A DNA stretch of 64,000 bases, from assembly GCA_016707425.1 (NCBI GenBank), contig JADJHU010000002.1, forward strand, positions 248,001 through 312,000, read 5' to 3'. Shown piece by piece: positions 8,749 through 16,493 of this stretch (the first letter of the stretch is position 1; each line of letters opens with the position of its first letter). The notes beneath the pieces were generated by a model, which did no database searches, had not been told where the DNA came from, and saw only the letters and a program-made list of their open reading frames with translations. The DNA comes from Gammaproteobacteria bacterium (lineage in GTDB: Bacteria > Pseudomonadota > Gammaproteobacteria > Steroidobacterales > Steroidobacteraceae). The position numbers and the translations under genes were made by a program.

Positions 8749-9182
8749 GGGGCGGGTCCGGTCGGCCTCGCCTCGACGGTCGCGATGTCGATGCGCGAGA
8801 AGCCGAGCCGCGCCAGCACATCCATCGCCGTCACCACCGACTGGTGCGTGGCGCGCGCATCGGCCCGGATCGTCACGGGTCTCGTACGCCCGTTCCCCGC
8901 CTCCTTCAGGAGCGCCGCACGCAGTGTCTCGGGGCTCGCATTCACGAGCTCGCGTTCGTTCACGCGGTAACTGCCGCTCTGCGTGACCGTCACCACGAGC
9001 GGCTCCTCGCGCCGGGTCTCCGCCGGCGGCGAAGAAGCGCGGGGGAGACGGATGCGCATCCGCCCCTCGTCCATGAAGGTGCTCGAAAGCATGAAGAACA
9101 CGACCAGGAACACGAACACATCGATGAGCGGCACCAGATTGATCTCAGGCTCATCGTCGGAGCGGCGCGGCCGCAGGTTCAT
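8745..9182 (-). CDS. exbD: biopolymer transport protein ExbD/TolR family
   Basis: ExbD is the periplasm-facing partner of the ExbB proton channel. Together they use proton motive force to energise TonB or a Tol-like partner. The 145-aa protein has the family pattern: a short cytoplasmic N-terminus, one membrane helix INLVPLIDVFVFLVVFFML containing the essential Asp (D21), then a periplasmic domain. The start ATG overlaps the true exbB stop (ATGA), and its stop overlaps the msbA start. Placement between comEC and msbA is common in this part of the gammaproteobacteria. No TonB is nearby, so a specific role in envelope transport is unknown. Confidence 0.93.
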   Translation of the reverse strand: MNLRPRRSDDEPEINLVPLIDVFVFLVVFFMLSSTFMDEGRMRIRLPRASSPPAETRREEPLVVTVTQSGSYRVNERELVNASPETLRAALLKEAGNGRTRPVTIRADARATHQSVVTAMDVLARLGFSRIDIATVEARPTGPAP

Positions 9183-9801
9183 CGCAGCGGCTCACGCTGC
9201 GCAACCGCCTCGACCGCATCGGCGAGGCGGATCGCATCCTTCTCCATCTCGATGACGATCCGGTCGACCTTGCCACGCAGGTAGCGATAGCCTGCAATGG
9301 CGGGAATGGCAACGACCAGCCCCCGGCGGTCGTGATCAGCGCCTGGCTGATGCCCGCCGTGAGCACGCGCGGGTCACCGAGCCCGCTCACCTGTATGGCG
9401 CGGAAGGCCTCGATGATGCCCGTCACGGTCCCGAGCAGACCGAGGAGCGGAGCGATACTGGCGATGGTGCCCAGGGTGTTGAGAAAGCGCTCGAGCTCGT
9501 GCACGACGTGGCGGCCCGTGTCCTGCAGGCGCTCCATCATGATCTCGCGCGGGCGGTGCCGGTGAGCGAGGCCGGCGGCGAGCACCTTGCCGAGCGGCGA
9601 GTTCTGCGCGAGCGCGGCGATCACCTTGTCGTTGATCTGGTTGCTCTCGACCAGCTGCCAGATCTTCTGCAGGAGCTCGCGCGGCAGCACGCGCTTCTCC
9701 TGGAGCGTCCAGAGCCGCTCGAGAATGATCGCTGCTGCTCCGATCGAGCACAGGATGATCGGCCACATGAGCGGGCCACCGGCCCGCACGATTTCCCACA
9801 T
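9179..9801 (-). CDS. exbB: ExbB/TolQ/MotA-family proton channel (frame broken near C-terminus)
   Basis: ExbB forms the proton-conducting pentamer that works with ExbD. The protein starts MWEIVRAGGPLMWPII and shows the central signature of the family: LNTLGTIASIAPLLGLLGTV, followed by ISQALITTAGG. There the frame breaks. In the next frame the normal ending continues as LVVAIPAIAGYRYLRGKVDR...EKDAIRLADAVEAVAQREPLR, with a stop that overlaps the exbD start. The break coincides with a run of five Gs (plus-strand C9320-C9324). One additional G restores a 207-aa protein. The uncorrected frame would run on to 9151 with unrelated sequence. A homopolymer error is the simplest reading. Confidence 0.88.
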
Positions 9802-9836
9802 CGCCTGCTCGCTCCCCGGTGCGTCGCGAGCGCGCA

Positions 9837-12148
9837 TCATACCGGGGTCCACGAGTGCCGGGCCATCGTGCCTGCGCCATGGCATCGAACTCCGACGCGA
9901 TGCAGCGCGCGCGCCAGGGTCGGGGTCGATCGCACCGCGCCCTCCCGAGAAGCCGTGGACCGCCACGCGCCGCGATGCGCAGATGCAGCGCGCCGCTCAG
10001 GCCCGTGAGGACGGGCTGCGCACCCTGCGCCTGCCAGCGCGCGAGCACCTCCCGCGTACCCGGCGTCCCTGCGGCTTCTGCAGGCGCGGAGACGAGCGCC
10101 CAGCGGGGTGAGACCGCCGCGACCAGCGCGGTGCTCGAGGCGGCGGCGCTGCCACTGCGCGGCACCAGCGCCACCTCTGCGCGCAGCGCATACGCACCGC
10201 TCAGCGTCCGCTCCGCGAGAGCGTCGAGATCGCCTGCGATGAGTGCCCGGCCCCCGGGCGAATCGATGAACAGGGAACATGCCGTGCTGCCCGCACTCGT
10301 GAGCATGCGGAAGCTCACCTCATCCCACCGCCAGGCGCCGGCCGACGCACAGCGCTGCACGGGCAGGATCGCCCCAGGCCACTCATCGCCCACGTAAACG
10401 CGCCGCACCGCCATCGCGGCGGCCAGCACGGCCGCTCCCGCGGCGCGGTCCGCGTTCACGCCGCCGACGATCAGCGCATCGAGCGCCCGCACCGAGTGCG
10501 CGCGCAGCCAGGGGAGCACGATGCGCTCGATACGCTCACCATCGCTGCCACGTACCTCACCCGTGCCGAAGAGTATCGTGTGTCGTGCCGTGCGGACGAC
10601 CACTGCCGTACCCCGCCCGACCTCGAGCACGTCGAGCGCGACGGACGCGGGAGGAACGGCCCAGCGCGGCGACGTCGCGAGCGGCAGGCAGGCAAGGAGT
10701 CCCGAGGCGCGCAACGGCCACGGCAGCGGCAGCAGGAGTGCGACAGCGGCTGGGAGGGCGAGCAGGTACCACCAGCCTGCAGGGGTGACCGCAATCAATG
10801 CAAGCGGCCAGTCGGCGGCGGCGGCCAGCCAGGGCCAGCCCCAGCCGTGCAGCCATTCTGCCGCCCCGAGCGGCCAGATCGCGAGAGAAGGCGTGCACAG
10901 GAGGGTCACGACGGCAGCGAGCGCGAGCGGCACGAGGGCAAAAGTGAAAAAGGGGATCGCCGCAAAGTTCACGACGAGCCCCGCGAGAGACAGCCTGCCG
11001 AAGAGGGCAAGTGTCGCGGGGACGAGTCCGACGAACACGGCGAGTTGCACCCGCAGTGCGCTCGCCGCCATCCCGGACGCCAGCACCCGGGTTCCGGTGG
11101 TCAGCAGGATGACGCCCACGGCGATGAAGGAGAGCCAGAAGCCGGGCGCGAGCGGTGCACGGAAGTCGATGAGCAGCACGGCCACGAGCGCCACCGCGAA
11201 CACCCTGGCCGCACCTGCAGGGCGTGCGCCATGACGTGCGACCGCCCAGGCCGCGAGCATGAGCAGCGTGCGCTGCGCAGGTACCGAGAAGCCGGCGAGC
11301 AGCGCGTAGGCTGCGGCCGCGCCCAGGCCGGTTGATGCCGCAAAGCTCTCACGGGGCAGGCGCAGCCCGAGACGCGTGAGCGGACCCCAGACGCGGCGCG
11401 CGACGGCAAAGGCAAGCACTGCGAAGAACGTCACGTGCAGACCGGAAATCGCCACAAGATGCGCCGTCCCCGTCGCGTTGAAGATCCGCCACTGCTCGCG
11501 CGACATCTCCGCGGTGTAACCGACGGCGAGCGCCGCCAGCAGCGTCGCCGCATCCCGCTCCGGCACCCGGGCGCGTATGCCTTCAGCCAGCCGCTGGCGG
11601 ACCCGGTCGAGATCGAAGCGTGCGGTTCCCGACAGCCGGTTGAGAGCGGAGTCGACGACCGTTGCGGTCGCGTGCAGACCCTCACGAAACAGCAGCTTCT
11701 CGAGATCCACGGCGCCGGGATCGACAAAGCCGCGTGGTGCTCGCAGCGCGAGCAGCAACGTCCAGCGGTCGCCGGGGCGCAGAGTCCGCGGCGAAGCGCG
11801 CCACACGATCCGGGCGCGGAGCTCCCGTGGCGCCGCGCCGCGCAGCACGCGCACTCGGGCATCGAAGACCGTACCGTAGGGAGCGGGCACAGGAATGGAG
11901 TCGACGCTCACCAGGGCAAGCACGCGTTCGTCACCACACTCCTGAGGCCAGTGCTGCCCGAGCTGGTGGTGCTCGGCAAGCAGCGTGGCGGCAAAGGCAA
12001 GGCTCGCCGCGGAGAGCCCGCGGAGCCGGCGTCGCCACACACAGACAGCGGCGACGCCGAGGGCGGACACCGCGTACCCCGGCCACAGCGCCCAGGGCCA
12101 GTGCAGCGCCACCAGCACGCCCGCCAGAACCGCGAGAGCCTTCGGCAA
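9837..12148 (-). CDS. comEC: ComEC/Rec2-family DNA uptake channel (3' frame uncertain; MBL domain degenerate)
   Basis: ComEC carries single-stranded DNA across the inner membrane during transformation. The protein has the N-terminal hydrophobic region and OB-like DUF4131 part (1-180), the Competence domain with TAHLVAISGLHVT (228-240) and many membrane helices (about 235-490), and a C-terminal metallo-beta-lactamase-like domain (500-735). That domain has lost its metal ligands (see findings). The uncorrected frame runs to 9374 through the exbB gene as about 190 low-quality residues. One missing base near 9945-9985 would switch it to a frame ending at 9837, giving about 770 aa, the normal size, just before exbB. 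The start is TTG at 12148 with GGAGG upstream. Confidence 0.85.
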
Positions 12149-12213
12149 TTCTGCGCCTCCCTGCGCCGCCGCCGTGCGTCGCCGCGACGTCTCCTGTAGA
12201 GTGCTTGCGCCCC

Positions 12214-12732
12214 ATGCCCCGCCGCTTTTTCAAGAAGCTCACGCCGCGTCCCGAGGTCCTGCACAATCGCTGGTACCTCAAGCCCTTCCGGTCGCGATTC
12301 ACGGATCCGCGGCTGTGGGCGGTACACCGGCGTTCGATCACTGCGAGCTTCGGCGTCGCGCTCGCCATCTGCTTCGTGCCGCTGCCGGTCCACATGCTGC
12401 TCGGCGTGACCATCGCGGTCCTTGCGCATCTCAACGTGCCCGTGATGCTCGCTACGCTCCTGCTGGTGAACCCGCTGACTGTCGTGCCGGTCTACTACCT
12501 CGCGTACCGCGTTGGCGCAGTGGCACTCGGTTACGCGCCCGAGCACTTCGCCTTCGAACTCTCATGGAACTGGCTGCAGTACGGGCTCGGGCCCGTGTGG
12601 CGGCCGTTCCTGGCCGGCTGCCTCATCTGTGGAGTCGTGGCGGGTACCGCCGGGTGGTTCGGCCTCGAATCCTTCTGGCGCTGGCACGTGCGGCACAGAT
12701 ACCGCCTGCGCCCGGGACGCTCAAGCTTCTGA
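12214..12732 (+). CDS. DUF2062 domain membrane protein
   Basis: A 172-aa integral membrane protein of the DUF2062 family, function unknown. The typical N-terminus PRRFFKKLTPRPEVL is followed by RSITASFGVALAICFVPLPVHMLLG, then a membrane segment rich in Leu/Val with NPLTVVPVYYLAYRVG, which is the family hallmark. Another helix lies near the C-terminus. It is transcribed away from comEC (65-nt gap) and converges on lolD. The two genes overlap tail-to-tail by 12 nt. The ATG at 12214 is selected by family N-terminus; the open frame extends further upstream only as noise. Confidence 0.88.
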   Translation: MPRRFFKKLTPRPEVLHNRWYLKPFRSRFTDPRLWAVHRRSITASFGVALAICFVPLPVHMLLGVTIAVLAHLNVPVMLATLLLVNPLTVVPVYYLAYRVGAVALGYAPEHFAFELSWNWLQYGLGPVWRPFLAGCLICGVVAGTAGWFGLESFWRWHVRHRYRLRPGRSSF

Positions 12733-13443
12733 ACGAGGCCTTTCCAGCAGAATGCCCTCTTGCAGCTCGAGCACGCGGTCCATGCGTGCGGCAAGGAGCG
12801 GGTCGTGGGTCACCACCACGAGGCTCGTGCCACGCTCGCGGTTCAGCTCGAGCATCAGGGCGAAGACCTGCTCGGCATTGCGGCCATCGAGGTTGCCGGT
12901 GGGTTCGTCGGCGAGGACCAGGCGCGGCTCGGTGACCAGGGCACGAGCCACGGCGGCGCGCTGCCGCTCCCCCCCGGACAGCTGATGGGGACGGTGCTCG
13001 AGGCGGTCGCCGAGCCCCACCCGCTCGAGCAGCGCCCGGGCCTGCTCCCGCGCGCTGCGTGCCGGTGTGCGGCGCACGAGCAGCGGCATCGCGACGTTCT
13101 CGAGAGCCGAGAACTCGGGCAGCAGGTGATGGAACTGATACACGAAGCCGAGTGTCCGGTTGCGCAGCCGCCCGCGCGCGCCCTCGTCCAGCGCGTGAAT
13201 GTCATCGCCATCGATGAGGACCTGCCCCGCACTGGGACGGTCGAGGCCGCCCACGATCTGCAGGAGCGTCGTCTTGCCCGATCCGGAGGCGCCGATCACG
13301 GCGAGACGCTCACCGGCGTCGACGCGCAGATTCACGCCACGCAGCACCTCCAGCGTCACCGATCCCTGGCGGAAGCTGCGCCGAACGTCGCGTGCCTCGA
13401 GGACCGCAGCCATGGCTGCGCGGCCCGGTTCAGTCTCAGTCAT
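12721..13443 (-). CDS. lolD: lipoprotein-releasing ABC transporter ATPase LolD
   Basis: LolD is the ATPase of the LolCDE complex that extracts outer-membrane lipoproteins from the inner membrane and hands them to LolA. The 240-aa protein has Walker A VIGASGSGKTT, the Q-loop region FVYQFHHLLPEF, the signature LSGGERQR, and Walker B LVLADEPTGNLD, all standard for the LolD/MacB subgroup. The first 11-13 residues may be excess, since an internal ATG (AAVLEARDV) is an alternative start. It follows the two permease genes and overlaps the end of lolE, so the three form one operon. Its 3' end overlaps the convergent DUF2062 gene. Confidence 0.95.
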   Translation of the reverse strand: MTETEPGRAAMAAVLEARDVRRSFRQGSVTLEVLRGVNLRVDAGERLAVIGASGSGKTTLLQIVGGLDRPSAGQVLIDGDDIHALDEGARGRLRNRTLGFVYQFHHLLPEFSALENVAMPLLVRRTPARSAREQARALLERVGLGDRLEHRPHQLSGGERQRAAVARALVTEPRLVLADEPTGNLDGRNAEQVFALMLELNRERGTSLVVVTHDPLLAARMDRVLELQEGILLERPRSEA

Positions 13444-14680
13444 GTCTCAGGGCCTCCGCAGGTGCGGTGCGCGCGGCACGCCACGCGGGGTAGAGGGTCG
13501 CCAGCGCGCAGAGCGCAAAGGCGATGCCACAGACGCGCAGCACATCGAGCGGCTGCACATAGGCCGGCAGATCGCTCATGAAATACACCCGCGCATCGAG
13601 AAACCGCGTGCCGAGCAGTTTCTCGAGGCCATGCACGAGTGCCTGCAGGTTGCGCGACACCACGATTCCGAGAAGCGCCCCCAGCCCCGTGCCCGCGAAT
13701 CCGATCAGTACGCCTTGCACGGCGAAGGCGCCCAGGATGTTGCGCGGTGCGGCGCCCATGGTGCGCAGGATGGCAATGTCCGTCTGCTTTTCCTTCACGA
13801 TCATCACGAGCGTGGCCACGATGTTGAAGGCTGCGACTCCGACGATCATGGACAGGATCACGAACATCATGGACTTGGTGAGTTCGATGGAGCGGAAAAA
13901 ATTGGCGTGGTTGCGCGTCCAGTCGCTCACGTAGAAGCCACCTCCGAGCGCAAGCGCCAGATCGCGCACGGCGCCCGGTGCGCGCATCGGATCGGCAAGC
14001 GTCAGGCGCACGCCCGTCACGGCATCCCCGAGCCGATAGAGCTTTGCGGCCTCGGCCATGCGCACGAGCGCGAGACCGCGATCGTATTCGTACATGCCCG
14101 ACTCGAAGACACCCGCCACCGTCAGCCGCTGCATGCGGGGCACGACACCGACGGGCGTGGCTGTCCCCTCCGGCACGATGAGGACCACCCGGTCGCCGAC
14201 GCGCACGCCGAGCTCGGCAGCCAGAGCCCTCCCGAGCACGATGCGGCGGGCACCCCCCTCGAGGTCAGCCAGCCGCCCGCTCACCATCCGCTGCGCGAGA
14301 CCGCCCGTGCCCGACTCGACCTCCGGCGGCATGCCGCGCACGGTGACGCCACTCACGTGCCCGCCATGCGCCAGCATGGCCTGCGCCTCGATGTAGGGCT
14401 CCGCCCCGAGCACCCCCGGCTGGCGCAGCGCGACTGCCTGGATGCGATGCCAGTCGTGCAGCGCGCCATCGAGGCTCATGAGCGTCGCATGCGAGGTCAC
14501 GGTGAGGATGCGTGAGCGCAACTCGCGCCCGAAGCCGTTCATCACCGAGAGCACCACGAGCAGCACCGCCACACCGAGGGCGAGACCCGCGACCGAGATC
14601 AGGGCCACGATCGACACGAAGCCGCGACGGTGCGTGGAACGCAGGTAGCGCGTGCCGATGAGCCACTCGTAGAGACTCAC
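13436..14680 (-). CDS. lolE: lipoprotein-releasing system permease LolC/LolE family (second copy)
   Basis: One of two FtsX-type permease subunits of the LolCDE complex. The 414-aa protein has an N-terminal helix (FVSIVALISVAGLALGVAVL), a large periplasmic MacB-like domain, and three C-terminal helices beginning VGVAAFNIVATLVMIVKEKQ, with the DIAILRTMGA motif. It is clearly related to the gene just upstream. Which of the two should be called LolC or LolE cannot be decided by eye. The GTG at 14680 (SLYEWLIGTRYLR) fits the family and lies seven bases after the lolC stop. Its 3' end overlaps lolD, supporting a lolC-lolE-lolD operon. Confidence 0.92.
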   Translation of the reverse strand: MSLYEWLIGTRYLRSTHRRGFVSIVALISVAGLALGVAVLLVVLSVMNGFGRELRSRILTVTSHATLMSLDGALHDWHRIQAVALRQPGVLGAEPYIEAQAMLAHGGHVSGVTVRGMPPEVESGTGGLAQRMVSGRLADLEGGARRIVLGRALAAELGVRVGDRVVLIVPEGTATPVGVVPRMQRLTVAGVFESGMYEYDRGLALVRMAEAAKLYRLGDAVTGVRLTLADPMRAPGAVRDLALALGGGFYVSDWTRNHANFFRSIELTKSMMFVILSMIVGVAAFNIVATLVMIVKEKQTDIAILRTMGAAPRNILGAFAVQGVLIGFAGTGLGALLGIVVSRNLQALVHGLEKLLGTRFLDARVYFMSDLPAYVQPLDVLRVCGIAFALCALATLYPAWRAARTAPAEALRHD

Positions 14681-14687
14681 CGGCCGC

Positions 14688-15941
14688 TCACTCGTAGCGC
14701 AGCGCATCGGCCGGCGGGACGCCGGCTGCGCGCAGCGCGGGATAGATCGTGGCGAGGGCAGTGAGGAGAAAGGCCGAGCTGCCGATCCAGGCGACGTTCT
14801 GCCAGCGCAGGTCCGAAGGGATGCGCGTGATGTAGTACACGTCGGCATCCATGATCTGGAAACCGAAGCTGCGCTCGAGCCAGGGGGCAATCTCGCCCAC
14901 GTGCAGCGCGAGGGCCACGCCAAGGACGATGCCGAGCGTCACACCGATCCAGCCGATCACGAGACCCTGCGTGAGAAATACGCCCATGACCCGCCGCGGC
15001 GAGGCCCCGAGCGTACGGAGAATCGCAATGTCGGCACGCTTGTCGGTGACCACCATCACGAGCATCGCCACGATGTTGAAGGCCGCCACACCGACGATCA
15101 GCATCAGGATGATCCCCACCATGGTCTTCTCGATGCGGATGGCGCGGAAATAGCTGGCGTGATCCTGCGTCCAGTCGCGGATCTCCAGCCCCGCCGGAAG
15201 GTCCCTCGCAACACGCGCCGAGAGCTCCGGCGCCGCCAGCGCGTCCTCGTACTCCACGCGCAGCCCGCCGTCCGCCGTCGGCGCGAGCGATCGCACGTCC
15301 CCGAGCGCGGCGAGCAGCAGCACCCCGTCGTGGTCCTGGAGGCCGACCTCGAAGATTCCGGCCACGGTAAGCTCCCGCAGCTTCGGCTCGGGAATCTCAT
15401 CAGGGCCGATCGCGGGAACGAGCAACGTCACGGTGTCGCCCACCAGGACGCCGAGCTGCTGTGCGATGACACTCCCGACGATCACGCCTTCGCTGCCCGC
15501 GACGAGCCCGTCGAGCCGGCCCTGCACGAGCCGGCCTGCCAGATCGCTGATGGCACGCTCGCGGGCCGGGTCGATGCCGCGCAGTACGACGGGAAGCATC
15601 TCCGGGGCTCGCACGGCGAGGGCCTGCACCTCGAGATAGGGCGCCACACCCCGCACGCCAGGCACGCGCTGGACGGCCTGCGCGATGCGCACCCAGTCGA
15701 CGCGTGCCGGCGGCGTCCGGGGTCCGGATCGTTCCACGATGCGCGCGTGCGCGGTGAGGGTCAGGAGGCGCTCGCGCAGCTCGCCCTCGAGGCCGTTCAT
15801 CACCGAGAGAATCACGATCAGCGCCACCACGCCCACGCACACGCCGATGAGCGACACCCAGGTGATGAAGGACACGAAGAACTTGTGCGTTCGGGCCCGC
15901 ACGTAGCGCAGGCCGACGAAGATCGGCAGCGGGTGGAACAT
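14688..15941 (-). CDS. lolC: lipoprotein-releasing system permease LolC/LolE family (first copy)
   Basis: The first permease of the LolCDE lipoprotein-sorting complex. The 417-aa protein starts MFHPLPIFVGLRYVRARTHK, the typical N-terminus. A membrane helix (VSLIGVCVGVVALIVILSVM), a periplasmic domain and C-terminal helices with VGVAAFNIVAMLVMVVTDKR and DIAILRTLGA follow. The ATG at 15941 is set by this family N-terminus, because the open frame upstream is only noise. It is the first gene of the lolC-lolE-lolD operon. A tandem 9-bp repeat lies about 70 nt upstream of its start. Confidence 0.93.
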   Translation of the reverse strand: MFHPLPIFVGLRYVRARTHKFFVSFITWVSLIGVCVGVVALIVILSVMNGLEGELRERLLTLTAHARIVERSGPRTPPARVDWVRIAQAVQRVPGVRGVAPYLEVQALAVRAPEMLPVVLRGIDPARERAISDLAGRLVQGRLDGLVAGSEGVIVGSVIAQQLGVLVGDTVTLLVPAIGPDEIPEPKLRELTVAGIFEVGLQDHDGVLLLAALGDVRSLAPTADGGLRVEYEDALAAPELSARVARDLPAGLEIRDWTQDHASYFRAIRIEKTMVGIILMLIVGVAAFNIVAMLVMVVTDKRADIAILRTLGASPRRVMGVFLTQGLVIGWIGVTLGIVLGVALALHVGEIAPWLERSFGFQIMDADVYYITRIPSDLRWQNVAWIGSSAFLLTALATIYPALRAAGVPPADALRYE

Positions 15942-16010
15942 CTCGGGGACGGTCTGGCGGTATGGCAGCGGCGCATTTAACCACAGACGCCGGGAGCACC
16001 CCGGAATATG

Positions 16011-16028
16011 ACAGGAATCACAGGAATC
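16011..16028. repeat. tandem 9-bp direct repeat upstream of lolC
   Basis: ACAGGAATC occurs twice back to back at 16011-16019 and 16020-16028, in the gap between divergent lolC and the small exported-protein gene. It could be chance or an operator half-site pair. Nothing else supports a function. Confidence 0.4.
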
Positions 16029-16099
16029 GGCGCTGCAGGCAGCGTCGGCGGCCGCCGGTGCTACCATGCTTTCCGCCTGGCTCAACGAGGAGTGCACCC

Positions 16100-16375
16100 A
16101 TGCGGACGGGCCCTGTCGCATTTCTGCTCGCAATGGCGATCGCGGGCGTCGCCTCCGCGGAACCCATCGTGGTCGGCGACCAGCTCGCCGTGCGCGACTC
16201 GAACGTGGAGCGACCGACCCGAGGCATGACCATGACCGCCGTGGAGGCACGCTTCGGCACGCCGGCCGACCGCCATGCGGCCGTCGGCAAGCCGCCGATC
16301 ACACGGTGGGATTACGGTGATTTCTCGGTCTTTTTCGAGTTCGACCGGGTGGTGCACGCCGTCGCCCTGCACTGA
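16100..16375 (+). CDS. small exported protein, BamE/SmpA-like fold suspected
   Basis: A 91-aa protein with a clean signal peptide (RTGPVAFLLAMAIAGVASA, cleavage after ASA). The mature part is short, with RGMTMTAVEARFGTPADRHA and PPITRWDYGDFSVFFEFDRV. The pattern of a helix-loop (MTxxxVxxxFGxP) followed by two strands resembles SmpA/OmlA (BamE)-type domains. Similar small proteins sit beside mfd in pseudomonads, where they are sometimes labelled phosphodiesterase without good reason (recollection, not checked). ATG at 16100 with AGGAG upstream. It is probably outer-membrane or periplasm associated. Function unknown. Confidence 0.82.
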   Translation: MRTGPVAFLLAMAIAGVASAEPIVVGDQLAVRDSNVERPTRGMTMTAVEARFGTPADRHAAVGKPPITRWDYGDFSVFFEFDRVVHAVALH

Positions 16376-16396
16376 AGCAGGGCCTCTGCCCCGATA

Positions 16397-16418
16397 CTCA
16401 CCCCGGCTCCGGGGTGAG
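16397..16418 (+). terminator. strong hairpin after the small exported-protein gene
   Basis: CTCACCCCG pairs perfectly with CGGGGTGAG around a GCTC loop (16397-16418), 22 nt after the stop. No T-run follows, so it may be a Rho-assisted or RNA-stabilising end rather than a classical intrinsic terminator. Confidence 0.45.
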
Positions 16419-16454
16419 GCCGCGCATCTTGCGGCGTGATCCCGGATCGGTAAG

Positions 16455-16479
16455 CTGCGGCGCCTTCGCGCCGCCGCAG
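16455..16479 (+). other. second hairpin in the mfd leader
   Basis: CTGCGGCGC pairs with GCGCCGCCGCAG (one three-base bulge) around CTTC, 15 nt before the mfd start. It may shape translation initiation of mfd, which has no clear Shine-Dalgarno. Confidence 0.35.
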
Positions 16480-16493
16480 ATCCGCCTCCACCG

